This document shows positions 45,252 to 54,700 of a DNA stretch of 64,000 nucleotides, in pieces. Below the pieces are notes generated by a model, which was given only the letters and a program-made list of their open reading frames with translations, ran no database searches and was not told the DNA's origin. This stretch comes from an uncultured Fluviicola sp. GTDB lineage: Bacteria; Bacteroidota; Bacteroidia; Flavobacteriales; Crocinitomicaceae. How positions within the stretch are numbered: the first letter of the stretch is position 1; each line of letters starts with the position of its first letter. The position numbers were made by a program, and so were the translations under genes. The DNA lies in assembly GCF_946478805.1 (NCBI RefSeq), contig NZ_CAMLDC010000016.1, positions 46,324-110,323 of the forward strand. Direction: 5' to 3'.

Positions 45252-45710
45252 TCAGAAACCTCTTTTCTTTTTCACTTCAGCAATGAAATCTGTTAACTGT
45301 TTTTTATCTGCAAAGTACACCGTAACATTTGTTTCCTTAAACGTTTGAGCTCCTGATTTTTCATAAACAGTCGCTTCTACTTTGTCCAGATCAGTTAGGA
45401 TATTGCATGAATACATTTCTCCGTATTTATCCATATGCTCTATTTTAAATACGTTATCGGTAACAACCTTTGCGGATACTTTGCGAACGGTCAGTTCACG
45501 CACGGTTCCGTCACCCCTCTTTGTCAAAACGGTAGAATACAAGTAATAATCTACTATTTTCTGATGGTATTCCAGTGTAGTTCCATTTATCTGCATTGAA
45601 AAACACTTCGGTCCCTGAATGGTGATTGATTTACCGTAATACTTGATCACTTCCTGAGCTTTCAACAGGTTAAAACTCAATAAACACAGGCTTAAAAGGA
45701 GGATTTTCAT
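45252..45710 (-). CDS. Exported protein of unknown function
   Basis: A 152-aa protein with signal peptide MKILLLSLCLLSFNLLKAQ. The mature part is beta-rich (VIKYYGKSITIQGPKCFSMQ, VRKVSAKVVTDNVFKIEHM, TNVTVYFADKKQLTDFIAEV). No family recognised. Single-gene unit sharing a terminator with the M43 genes. Confidence 0.6.
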   Translation of the reverse strand: MKILLLSLCLLSFNLLKAQEVIKYYGKSITIQGPKCFSMQINGTTLEYHQKIVDYYLYSTVLTKRGDGTVRELTVRKVSAKVVTDNVFKIEHMDKYGEMYSCNILTDLDKVEATVYEKSGAQTFKETNVTVYFADKKQLTDFIAEVKKKRGF

Positions 45711-45751
45711 AGTTTTCGTTTAAATTGTAGACTACTAAGTAAACAAAAAAA

Positions 45752-46492
45752 TCACTCTTTCACGTGAATCTCCCCCTCATTTACCAACGATTCTCCATTC
45801 ATTCTCAAAAAAAGTTGAATCAATGCGATCACATCTTTCTCACAATAAATGCGGATACGATTCAAATCGTTCTCTTCGTAATAAACCCGTGCAACATCTG
45901 CCCCCGAAATATCATCTTTCGGAGTCGGGATCTTAAAAATATGGCACAACAAGGCTAAGCTGGTATATGCCTTATAATCTCCGAACTTCCACAGTTCCAT
46001 CGTATCCAAATGCTGGATTTCCCAAGGTTTTTTACCCGCTATATTCAGTACATTAGGCAATCCGATTCCATGGATCAACAACCTGCGGCAAATGAATGGA
46101 ATATCAAATTCCTTTGAATTGTGTCCACACAGCACGTGTTTCGGAGTATTGTAATTATTCTCCAGCAAACGGACAAATTGTCTCAACAGGGTTTCTTCAT
46201 CTTCATGTGCGAATGAAGTCATGCGGATGGATTTTCCGAGGGAGGACTGATGTACAAAACCGACAGAGATGCAGACTATCTTGTCAAACTCGGCGTAAAT
46301 ACCGGCTTTTTCATTGTAAATATCTGCTTTTGTTTTTTCTTCGGTCAGAAAACGTGCATTTTTCGAATCAAATAATTTGGTTGTTTCTGCATCTAAGTCT
46401 GAATAGTGGTAAACTTCCGGAACCGTTTCAATGTCTAAAAAAAGAATCTTGTCCAATTGGGTTAAATCAAGCATAAAATTTTCGTTTTCCAT
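45752..46492 (-). CDS. Predicted 3'-5' exonuclease of the PolB-like (DEDD) family
   Basis: A 246-aa RNase H-fold protein. Exo motifs: ILFLDIETVPEV (first acidic pair), LCGHNSKEFDIPFICRRLL (motif II, with D of EFDIP) and IYCEKDVIALIQLFLRM (motif III Asp). This matches the predicted exonucleases related to the PolB exonuclease domain (PF10108-type), found as stand-alone proteins in Bacteroidota. Probably DNA repair or RNA processing; no partner visible nearby. Confidence 0.8.
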   Translation of the reverse strand: MENENFMLDLTQLDKILFLDIETVPEVYHYSDLDAETTKLFDSKNARFLTEEKTKADIYNEKAGIYAEFDKIVCISVGFVHQSSLGKSIRMTSFAHEDEETLLRQFVRLLENNYNTPKHVLCGHNSKEFDIPFICRRLLIHGIGLPNVLNIAGKKPWEIQHLDTMELWKFGDYKAYTSLALLCHIFKIPTPKDDISGADVARVYYEENDLNRIRIYCEKDVIALIQLFLRMNGESLVNEGEIHVKE

Positions 46493-46560
46493 TTAAGTTA
46501 TGTAAAAATATCATTTCTCCGGACGCCATTTTTCTATTTTTTTTCGGAATAAATGCATTT

Positions 46561-46593
46561 TTTGTACTTAAGGAATAGTATTCCTTACTTTTG
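46561..46593 (+). promoter_or_regulatory. Promoter TTTG-N21-TACTTTTG
   Basis: -33 TTTG at 46561-46564, 21-nt spacer, -7 box TACTTTTG at 46586-46593. A good match to the Bacteroidetes consensus, driving the Met-sulfoxide reductase gene. Confidence 0.65.
46569..46587. promoter_or_regulatory. 19-bp palindrome in the spacer of the fRMsr promoter
   Basis: TAAGGAATAGTATTCCTTA is perfectly symmetric around G46578 and fills the spacer between -33 and -7, overlapping the -7 box. Repressor binding here would block the promoter. Confidence 0.6.
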
Positions 46594-46599
46594 TACTCC

Positions 46600-47082
46600 A
46601 TGGCAGAAGAATTATTTATCGCTCAATCCACAAAGAAGGAAAAGTACACAACTTTGCTTCCTCAGGCTCAGGCATTATGTTCCGGTGAACCGAATTTGGT
46701 TGCCAACCTGGCGAACATTGCCTCCGCACTCAAAATGACTTTCGATTTCTTTTGGGTCGGGTTTTACCTTGTTGAAAAAGACCAATTGGTACTTGGACCG
46801 TTTCAAGGACCGATCGCCTGCACACGGATTGCTTACGGAAAAGGTGTTTGTGGCACTTCCTGGAAACAAAATGAAACATTGGTCGTTCCCGATGTGGAAG
46901 CCTTTCCCGGGCATATTGCATGTTCTAGTGAAAGCAAAAGCGAAATTGTGGTTCCAATCCGTAAAAACGGTCAGATTATTGCTATTCTCGACGTCGATAG
47001 TGATCAGTTGAACGATTTTGACGAGATTGATGCAACTTATTTAAATGAACTTTGCGAATGGCTCGGTACTCACTGTTTTTAG
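46600..47082 (+). CDS. msrC: Free methionine-(R)-sulfoxide reductase (GAF domain)
   Basis: A 160-aa GAF-fold enzyme reducing free Met-R-sulfoxide with thioredoxin. It starts at ATG 46600 (MAEELFIAQS); the in-frame TTG at 46591 lies inside the promoter box. The family signature is complete: WVGFYLVEKDQLVLGPFQG, ACTRIAYGKGVCGTS and VPDVEAFPGHIACSSESKSE, containing the three catalytic cysteines (in ACT, VCGT and ACSS). Expected role: oxidative stress protection in the cytoplasm. The end overlaps the next gene by 25 nt. Confidence 0.94.
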   Translation: MAEELFIAQSTKKEKYTTLLPQAQALCSGEPNLVANLANIASALKMTFDFFWVGFYLVEKDQLVLGPFQGPIACTRIAYGKGVCGTSWKQNETLVVPDVEAFPGHIACSSESKSEIVVPIRKNGQIIAILDVDSDQLNDFDEIDATYLNELCEWLGTHCF

Positions 47083-48596
47083 GATTTTTACTTTTTTTGG
47101 CCGGTTGTGCAGAGGTTGTTCCTTTAACGGGTGGCCCATCCGATAATCGTGCAGCACTTCCTGTTGAAGGAACTCAGAACCCGGAACAAGGCGCTTTGCA
47201 CGTAAACCAAAATGAATTGAACGTCAGGTTCAACGAATTCTTCACGTTAAATGATCCAACCAATACTGCGGTAATGAATCCGAACACAGGGAAATTGGAA
47301 GTCACTTCAAACAAACGCGACCTATCGATCAAATGGGATGGCCCGCTTCAACCAAATACAACCTACATCATCCAATTGAACGGAACCATTAGGGACCTGA
47401 ATGAAAAAAATGATACGATCCATCAATTCGTATTCTCCACCGGAGATCAGATCGACTCATTGAAAATCAGTGGTATTATCACTGACGGATTCACTAACAA
47501 ACCATCCAACGCATATACGATCGGATTATATGATTCGGTCAAAGATCCATACAAAAATGCCCCGGTCTACATCTGTAAAAGTAATGACAGAGGCCAATTT
47601 GAATTTTCTTACCTGAAAGCAGGGGAATATCAATTATTTGCTTATCTCGATTCGAACAAGGACCGGCTTCCATCCATCGGGGAAGTTGTCGCTTATTCTT
47701 CCAAACTGATTGCCAGTGGAGATAGTACTGCATTTTCGCATATTCTCGCTTCGAAACCGAAAAATCCGGTGAAGCAATTACAACTCAAAGTGCTTAATCC
47801 GGGAACATTTTACGCTTCAGGGAAAGAAATCGGTGAATCCAGCCTGACAATTAACTCGCAACCCGTGCAGATCATTAAACGCTTCGCCCCTGACTCTGTT
47901 TTAGCAGTTCTTCCAAGCAGTTCAAATGACGTCTACACCTTCATTGACGGCACAGATACCATTACAAAAATTATTTCCCTAAAAGACCGGAACAAGAATT
48001 TTTCCATTTCAGGAAAAGTTTACAAAAATGCCTGGACATTAGGTGACACCTTGCTTTTCGAGACCAATGAATTCATTGAAAAAATCGATACTTCGCTGAT
48101 TATTGTGGAAGACAAGACCAAATTGAAAATCAAATACGACTTTCTTTCTTCCGGGAACCAGGTTCGGATCATTCCAAAATCCGCTATTGCGTTCGACATG
48201 ATTGTCGATTTCAAAATGGGTTCTCTACATGGGAAAACCAACGTAAATGATTCCATCAAAATAGAACTGAAAACCTATCGCCCATCCGATCTGTCGAATT
48301 TGAAACTGAATATCGAAAGCATGAAAGGTCAATGGATCATCCAGCTGATGGATGGTCAAACCGCCATTCGCACATTCTTTAAATCGGAAAGTGATTCTGT
48401 CGTCAATTGGAACAACCTGATTCCGGCTGTTTACCAGATCCGTTGCATCCGCGATGTGAATGGAAATGGAAAATGGGACACCGGAATTTGGGAAACAAAA
48501 TCACAACCGGAAGAAGTGGTCCGTTTCGACCTGAAATCCAAACTGAGACCGAACTGGGATATCGAAGAAACACTTGAACTGAAACCCAATGAGTGA
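47058..48596 (+). CDS. Lipoprotein with SbsA-like Ig domain
   Basis: A 512-aa protein. The ATG at 47058 (MARYSLFLGFLLFLAGCAE) gives a lipoprotein signal with lipobox LAGC. An N-terminal Ig-like domain (ALHVNQNELNVRFNEFFTLN, KWDGPLQPNTTYIIQL, HQFVFSTGDQIDSL) of the bacterial SbsA_Ig type is followed by beta-sandwich regions, including FEFSYLKAGEYQLFAYLDSN and YQIRCIRDVNGNGKWDTG. Conserved in Bacteroidota as a putative outer-membrane lipoprotein; function unknown. It overlaps the reductase gene and the flippase-like gene by 8 nt, so the three appear to be one operon. Confidence 0.8.
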   Translation: MARYSLFLGFLLFLAGCAEVVPLTGGPSDNRAALPVEGTQNPEQGALHVNQNELNVRFNEFFTLNDPTNTAVMNPNTGKLEVTSNKRDLSIKWDGPLQPNTTYIIQLNGTIRDLNEKNDTIHQFVFSTGDQIDSLKISGIITDGFTNKPSNAYTIGLYDSVKDPYKNAPVYICKSNDRGQFEFSYLKAGEYQLFAYLDSNKDRLPSIGEVVAYSSKLIASGDSTAFSHILASKPKNPVKQLQLKVLNPGTFYASGKEIGESSLTINSQPVQIIKRFAPDSVLAVLPSSSNDVYTFIDGTDTITKIISLKDRNKNFSISGKVYKNAWTLGDTLLFETNEFIEKIDTSLIIVEDKTKLKIKYDFLSSGNQVRIIPKSAIAFDMIVDFKMGSLHGKTNVNDSIKIELKTYRPSDLSNLKLNIESMKGQWIIQLMDGQTAIRTFFKSESDSVVNWNNLIPAVYQIRCIRDVNGNGKWDTGIWETKSQPEEVVRFDLKSKLRPNWDIEETLELKPNE

Positions 48597-49758
48597 TTCC
48601 TTTGAAAAAGCCTTTAGTAAGTGGAAGATTTATCTTGCCTTGTTTATCGGTCTTTCAATTTCGGGAGGAATACTCATTTACAGCTTTACACGATCTGAAT
48701 TTCACGAAGTAGAAAAAGGAACAGGTAATTATATCTGGAAAGATGCCAACCGCAATAAGCGCATCGATTATTCAAACCCGAAGGAATTCATAGCTGTTCC
48801 GAACGGTAATTTCGAGCAAAAAAATGCCTACCAGGTACTTTCGGATATTTCCTGGAATAGTAGTACCTTCTTTTGGATCTTTCTGGCGCTCCTTGGAATG
48901 GTTGGCCGGGATTTGGGTTATATGATCCGGATTCGGATCCTGACCAAAAACCAGTTGACCTGGACCCAATCTTTCCATGTCATTATGATCTGGGAATTTG
49001 CTTCAGCATTGGCGCCCGGAGTCATGAGCGGCGCTACCGTAGCGATGTTCATTCTCAACCGGGAGAAAATTGCTTTGGGAAGGGCAACGGCAATTGTTAT
49101 CCTGACCGCGTTCCTGGATAACCTATTCTATGTCATCATCATTCCCATTCTATTCCTGTTCATTCCATCCGGGAACTTATTCCCGAGTGCGGGAAATGAA
49201 TCCATGACAGTTATTTTCTGGACCGGTTTTTCTGTATTTGCACTTCTTTGCCTTGTCCTTTTTTCAAGTATTGTCCTGTATCCGAAATTGGTTTTCAAAC
49301 TCCTTACGTTCATCACCAGGATTCCACTTTTGAAACGTTTTCAAGCAGGTGCAGAAAAGACAGGAAATGACGTAAGCACAACGGCAATCGAAATGAAAAA
49401 AGAGCCTTTTTCGTTTTGGTTAAAAGCATTTGGAGCAACTGTTTTCTCCTGGTCTTCCCGGTTTTTGGTGATCAACTTTATAATGCAGGCGTTTTTAAGT
49501 TTGGGTTTTTTACAGCAAACACAAATCTTCACCAAGCAATTTGTCTTGTGGATGTTTCTGAGAATCTCTCCAACACCCGGTGGAAGCGGAGTTGCAGAAT
49601 GGGCTTTCGGCGAATTGTTGTCCGAATTCAGTACCAGTATCGTCCTTCTGGGAACAATGGCTGTATTGTGGCGTCTGATTTCTTATTTCCCCTATTTGAT
49701 GATCGGATCTATCATTCTTCCCCGTTGGTTGGCCAAGCAAGGGAAGAAGAAAAACTAA
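48589..49758 (+). CDS. Flippase-like integral membrane protein (UPF0104/LPG synthase TM type)
   Basis: A 389-aa membrane protein with seven to eight helices and a short periplasmic loop after the first. The family pattern is visible: IWEFASALAPGVMSGATVAMF (helix pair with conserved P and G), FLDNLFYVIIIPILF and the C-terminal RISPTPGGSGVAEWAFGELL, typical of flippase-like/MprF-N proteins. Such proteins move or bind lipids; the substrate is unknown. It overlaps the lipoprotein gene by 8 nt. Confidence 0.85.
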   Translation: MSDSFEKAFSKWKIYLALFIGLSISGGILIYSFTRSEFHEVEKGTGNYIWKDANRNKRIDYSNPKEFIAVPNGNFEQKNAYQVLSDISWNSSTFFWIFLALLGMVGRDLGYMIRIRILTKNQLTWTQSFHVIMIWEFASALAPGVMSGATVAMFILNREKIALGRATAIVILTAFLDNLFYVIIIPILFLFIPSGNLFPSAGNESMTVIFWTGFSVFALLCLVLFSSIVLYPKLVFKLLTFITRIPLLKRFQAGAEKTGNDVSTTAIEMKKEPFSFWLKAFGATVFSWSSRFLVINFIMQAFLSLGFLQQTQIFTKQFVLWMFLRISPTPGGSGVAEWAFGELLSEFSTSIVLLGTMAVLWRLISYFPYLMIGSIILPRWLAKQGKKKN

Positions 49759-49784
49759 ATCGTTTAAGAGAGTCTGCAAAAGCC

Positions 49785-49814
49785 TTTGTTTTTCGGATAA
49801 TATCGTTATCTTTG
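49785..49814 (+). promoter_or_regulatory. Promoter TTTG-N18-TATCTTTG for prs
   Basis: -33 TTTG at 49785-49788 and -7 TATCTTTG at 49807-49814 with an 18-nt spacer, 22 nt before the prs ATG. The best-supported promoter in the window. Confidence 0.7.
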
Positions 49815-49836
49815 CGCTCTTAAAACGGTCAAAATC

Positions 49837-50772
49837 ATGTCTTACGGCGTCAAAATTTTTGCAGGAAGAGCATCGAAAGTGCTTGCAGAACAAATAGCTA
49901 CCAAGTTCGGTGCTAGTTTGGGTGATGTAAAAGTTACTGAATTCAGTGATGGTGAATTTCAACCATCATTTGAAGAAACAGTGCGTGGTCAGGACGTATT
50001 TATCGTTCAATCGACGATGCCTCCAACAGAGCATTTATTTGAATTGTTGTTGATGGTCGATGCAGCAAAACGCGCTTCTGCCCGTAAAATTATTGCGGTA
50101 ATTCCTTATTTCGGATTTGCCCGCCAGGATCGTAAGGACAAGCCAAGAGTTGCGATCGGAGCCAAATTGGTTGCGAACATGCTGATGGCAGCAGGAGTTG
50201 ACCGCGTAATGACAATGGATTTACACGCTGACCAAATTCAAGGTTTCTTTGAAGTACCGGTTGATCACTTATTTGCATCGACATTATTCTTCAATGAAAT
50301 GAAGGCTTTGGATAATGGAAACCTGATTATGGCTGCTCCGGATGCAGGTGGTGCAAAACGTGCCAACGCTTATGCTAAGAAATTGGATACCGGATTAGCA
50401 ATTTGCCACAAACACCGCAAGAAAGCAAATGAAGTTGCAGAAATGACTGTAATTGGGGATGTTGCCGGAAAAGATGTGATCCTGGTAGATGATATGTGTG
50501 ACACAGCGGGAACTTTAACAAAAGCAGCTGAGTTATTCATTGAAAAAGGAGCAAAAAGTGTTCGTGCTTTCTGTACACACGCCGTGTTGTCAGGACCGGC
50601 ATTGGAACGCATTAATAATTCGAAATTAACGGAGTTGATTGTTACGGACACTATCCCGTTAAAAGAGAAAAGTGACAAGATTCGGGTCATTACCGTAGCT
50701 GATCTATTCGCAGATGTGATTGATCGCCTGGTTAAAAACGAATCCATTAGTACGCATTTTATAATCTCGTAA
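49837..50772 (+). CDS. prs: Ribose-phosphate pyrophosphokinase
   Basis: A 311-aa enzyme making PRPP from ribose-5-phosphate and ATP for nucleotide, His and Trp synthesis. Signature regions: FSDGEFQPSFEETVRGQDVF, VIPYFGFARQDRK, MTMDLHADQIQGFF (PRPP synthase signature DLHA), DAGGAKRANAYA and the PRPP-binding loop LVDDMCDTAGTL. Normal length; followed 73 nt later by rplY in the same direction, a common pairing. Confidence 0.97.
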   Translation: MSYGVKIFAGRASKVLAEQIATKFGASLGDVKVTEFSDGEFQPSFEETVRGQDVFIVQSTMPPTEHLFELLLMVDAAKRASARKIIAVIPYFGFARQDRKDKPRVAIGAKLVANMLMAAGVDRVMTMDLHADQIQGFFEVPVDHLFASTLFFNEMKALDNGNLIMAAPDAGGAKRANAYAKKLDTGLAICHKHRKKANEVAEMTVIGDVAGKDVILVDDMCDTAGTLTKAAELFIEKGAKSVRAFCTHAVLSGPALERINNSKLTELIVTDTIPLKEKSDKIRVITVADLFADVIDRLVKNESISTHFIIS

Positions 50773-50845
50773 AATAAGAAGGAGCACTGCTTCTGAAAAA
50801 GGATTCACGGAAGTGGATCAATAAATTAAACAAATAAAAACAAAC

Positions 50846-51430
50846 ATGAAAGTAGCACAATTGAGCGGTTCGCCTCGCGCGAACGTAGGGAAGAAGGATG
50901 CTAAAGCTTTGAGAGATTCGGGCTTGGTTCCATGCGTTCTTTACGGACAAGGAACACAGACACATTTCTCTCTTCCTGACATCAAAGTTGAAAAATTAAT
51001 TTTCAATCCGGATGTATTTAAAATCGAATTGGATATCGATGGCAAAAAAGCTAACGCGATCATCCAGGAGATTCAACAAAATCCTATTACGGATAAAGTA
51101 GTTCACATTGACTTCTTGGAGTTAGACGCTAAGAAACCAGTTAAAGTGGCATTGCCGGTTCGTTTGACAGGAGCTTCTCGTGGTGTATTAGCGGGAGGTC
51201 GTTTGATGCAGGTTTTCCGTCGTTTACGCGTAGTTGGTCTTCCAGCAGATTTGCCGGAAGCTATCGTAATTGACATTACTAAATTGCGTATCGGTCAATC
51301 TATCCGTGTGAAAGATTTGGAGAATGATGGTTTATCAATCTCTGAAGCTAAAAACGCAGTTGTAGTATCCGTTAAAATGGCTCGTGGAGCATCTAAAGCT
51401 GCTGAAGCTGATGATGACGACGACGAATAA
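50846..51430 (+). CDS. rplY: 50S ribosomal protein L25 (CTC type)
   Basis: A 194-aa 5S-rRNA-binding protein with an N-terminal L25 domain (SGSPRANVGKKDAKALRDSG, VPCVLYGQGTQTHFSL, ITDKVVHIDFLELD) and the C-terminal TL5/CTC beta domain (VKVALPVRLTGASRGVLAGG, LPEAIVIDITKLRIGQS), ending in an acidic DDDDE tail. Preceded by prs, followed by a strong terminator. Confidence 0.96.
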   Translation: MKVAQLSGSPRANVGKKDAKALRDSGLVPCVLYGQGTQTHFSLPDIKVEKLIFNPDVFKIELDIDGKKANAIIQEIQQNPITDKVVHIDFLELDAKKPVKVALPVRLTGASRGVLAGGRLMQVFRRLRVVGLPADLPEAIVIDITKLRIGQSIRVKDLENDGLSISEAKNAVVVSVKMARGASKAAEADDDDDE

Positions 51431-51448
51431 GATTCTATTGAACTTTAG

Positions 51449-51486
51449 AAAGAGGGATGCGATTTATCGTGTCCCTCTTTTTTTAT
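51449..51486 (+). terminator. Terminator of prs-rplY
   Basis: AAAGAGGGA (51449-51457), 14-nt loop, TCCCTCTTT (51472-51480) and a T run to 51486. Confidence 0.88.
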
Positions 51487-51702
51487 ACTTAATATCAGAG
51501 TCCATAAAAAAGCCATCTCTGTTTTTACACGAAGATGGCACAACTAACATTAGATTTAGGCGTAGGTTCTAATATCTTTTCCTGCTTAGGTAAGACAAAG
51601 TTGAATCGAAAATTCGGTTTTTCGCTTCGCTTCTTTCTCAAAAGCAGTTTTCAGTTTTTTAACCGTCAATTTTGAGTGAAATCGATTTAGGATATGCCCG
51701 AT

Positions 51703-54700
51703 TTAACGTTTTAATATGGATATTTGGCTTCTCTTTTCTCCAACTGTATACAACAATTGATAAACACCACTCGCCATAGAAGTCAAATCCACATCTGTTT
51801 GTCCGGTATATAGTGTTTTCTCTAAAATGATTTTCCCCAAACAGTCAGTCAGAACAATCATCCCTCCTATTTCATCTGTTTCAATGGTCAGCCAGTCTTT
51901 AACCGGATTCGGGTACAAATTCAATTGAAGACCATTCAAATCAGAAATACCCGCCAGATCGATCACATGAATGGTTTGACTCGACGTATCATCCGGACAA
52001 GCGTCATTTACAGCAATGAGTTGCAATTCAAAAGTTCCACCGTTTGCATAGTTATGCCATGGATTTTCATCCTGACTTTGCGTTCCGTCTCCAAAGTTCC
52101 AGGTATAGCCATTCGCATTTAATGATGAGTTGGTGCAGTTCAGAATCCCGCCCGGTAAATACAAGGTATCCTGGTTAACTGAAAACTGGGAATTGGCAGG
52201 CAAACTTACCAGAACATCTATCAGCTGCTGAACAGTATCGGAAGTGTTCGGTCCATAAGCAATCAACTGAACCTGGTAGGAGCCTGAACTTGGAAATTGA
52301 ACTTTAGGATTCACCTGGGTACTTGTACTTGGGATTCCACCCTGAAAGCTCCACAAATAACTTGTTCCATCAATAGAAGTATTCTGAAAAAGCAGCGAAT
52401 CAGTTGAACACATATAGGTATTCTGAAGTACAAACGAGGCATTCGGAGGGTTCGTAGGTTGGGTTACTGTTTGTCCATTTGAAGATGTAACACTTGAAAA
52501 AACACCTGCTCCATTCTCCGATTTGACTGAAGCATAATAAGTAGTCCCAGTCATCAGATTCAAACCACCGACGCTCACAGTAGTATTCCAATAGTTATTG
52601 GTCCATGAAACTATATCAGAGGCTCCCGGAGTTGTTCCGAATGCCACCCAATAATTCGCAATATCCGAATTCGTATCAGAAGCGGGTGTCCAATTTGCCT
52701 CCAACATGGAGTTATTTGTCGTAGTGGAAGCATCAGCAGCCTGACCATCATTTACCGATTGAATCGCTGATGGAGAAGTCCAGTCAATTTTAACATCCTG
52801 GGATGAAATCGCAGATAAGTTTCCAGCTACATCCTGAACGATTGATTTAACCCGTCCGGCTACAGTGGAAGGATTAGAGCTTTCATAACGCATATCACCC
52901 CCCGAACCAACAGCAATGGAAGTACTTGAGCTTCTCGAGCGATAAACCCTCAAATCATTTATTTTGTAAACACAATTCCCGGTGCGGAAGGAGATGTAAT
53001 TCCCGGTCGTCAGAGGAGTCGGGTCCGTCCAGGTTCGCGATAACACATTGTTTATATAAACCTGGTGTGTTCCGGTAATCCGGTCGTAAGCAATTTTGTA
53101 ATCGTACCACTGGTCCACATTAAAATCGTATGCAACCTCGTCGACTAAACTATACGTATCATTCGTCACCTTATAAATCTGGATTTTGTCGCTATCCAGG
53201 CGGAAGAATACAAAATAAGAATTGCCCCGGTTCGGCAAAGTCGGATCGCTACAGAAATAATGTAACCCGGCCCTGCGGTTGGTTCCTGTTCCGGACATTG
53301 CTCCGGACCAATGATACAAATAACGGTTACTCAAATTACTTGTAACATCCGCCCAAATATTCGAATTCCCATTGCTTTCATCACTATGCATCAAATTTCC
53401 GGAGCTCAAAGCCCAAACTCCCGATTGGGATGTCCAACTGGCATGAATTGCAGATTGATCAAAGTTGTCATTGAAAAATCCTTTACCGGAATTCGATCTC
53501 CAATCACCTCCATTATTATCCGTAACCTGGTAAAAGGATTTATCGATCCCGCTTCCCCCGGAGTTATCCGTATCAACATAAGTAGCCGTAAAATCCTGCG
53601 TTATCCAACTTCCGGGAACGCTAACTGTTGTCATTGGTGCAATTGCATCTCCCAAAGCAGGATTCGTAATGACACTTGTCCAACTGGCAACCCATCCCGC
53701 GGCAGTTGTTGCACAATCACTCCGGAATTCAATTAGCAAAGCTCCGCTGGAAGAAGTGATTGTTCCGGGAGAATTGGTTCCGGTATATGTTCCGATTAAT
53801 GGAGCTGCGTTGGTTGCTCCATCGTAGATATAGAGATAATCCCAATCCGCCTCCAGGGAAAAACTCGAAAAACTCAATGTAACAGAGCTCGCATTTGCAG
53901 GTTGGATCAAAGTGAAATAACGTTGATCGTTTGTATAATTTGCGCCAGACCCCCCGGAATCCGTAAATGTTCCGGAAGAAGCATTCAGTGCATTTTGCGT
54001 CGGATTATTGTTTACCAATTGATAATAAAGTCCCCAATTCCAATAAATTCCCGGATCGGTATGGGTTTGATTCGGAAAATGCTGATGTCCCTTTATTTTG
54101 ATACATCCCCCCAAAACATTCGTTCCACTGGTAGCCGCACCTGAAAAAGTCCGTAAAGGACTGATCCCGTAACCACTTTGACAAATGTCACGCGTAATTC
54201 CGGCAGAAGCGTTATACAATGCCGTAGTGTACCATTGTGATTGGCTTACATAACCTTCATGTTCGTAGCCGATCGTATACGGATTTTCCGACCCGACATG
54301 CCATGCTTTGCTGGCCTCAAGGACCATTTGTGTCACCTGACCGTCTGAAGAACGAACAACATAATGGTATGAAACACTCGAAGAACAGTTTTGGGACCAG
54401 GAGATCGCCCCGGCATAAGTTCCTTGAATCGTATGAATTGTTATAGCGGAAATGGCAGTTCCGTTTCGGGAACTATAATTACAAGTTGGCGCCGGATTCC
54501 AAATTGCAGGAGCATATTCTGTCGACTTCAACCCACTTTCCTTCTCCTTTATATGATAGAGCACCCCTGAATTTGACCGGATACCTTGCTTCGAAAAAAT
54601 TACTTTCTGGGCACTCAGCACACTTAAGTTTTCAGCTCCGAAAATAGCGGTCAAATCGAACTGATAGTTCGGAAAATGATATCTTGCCGCGTTCTCATTG

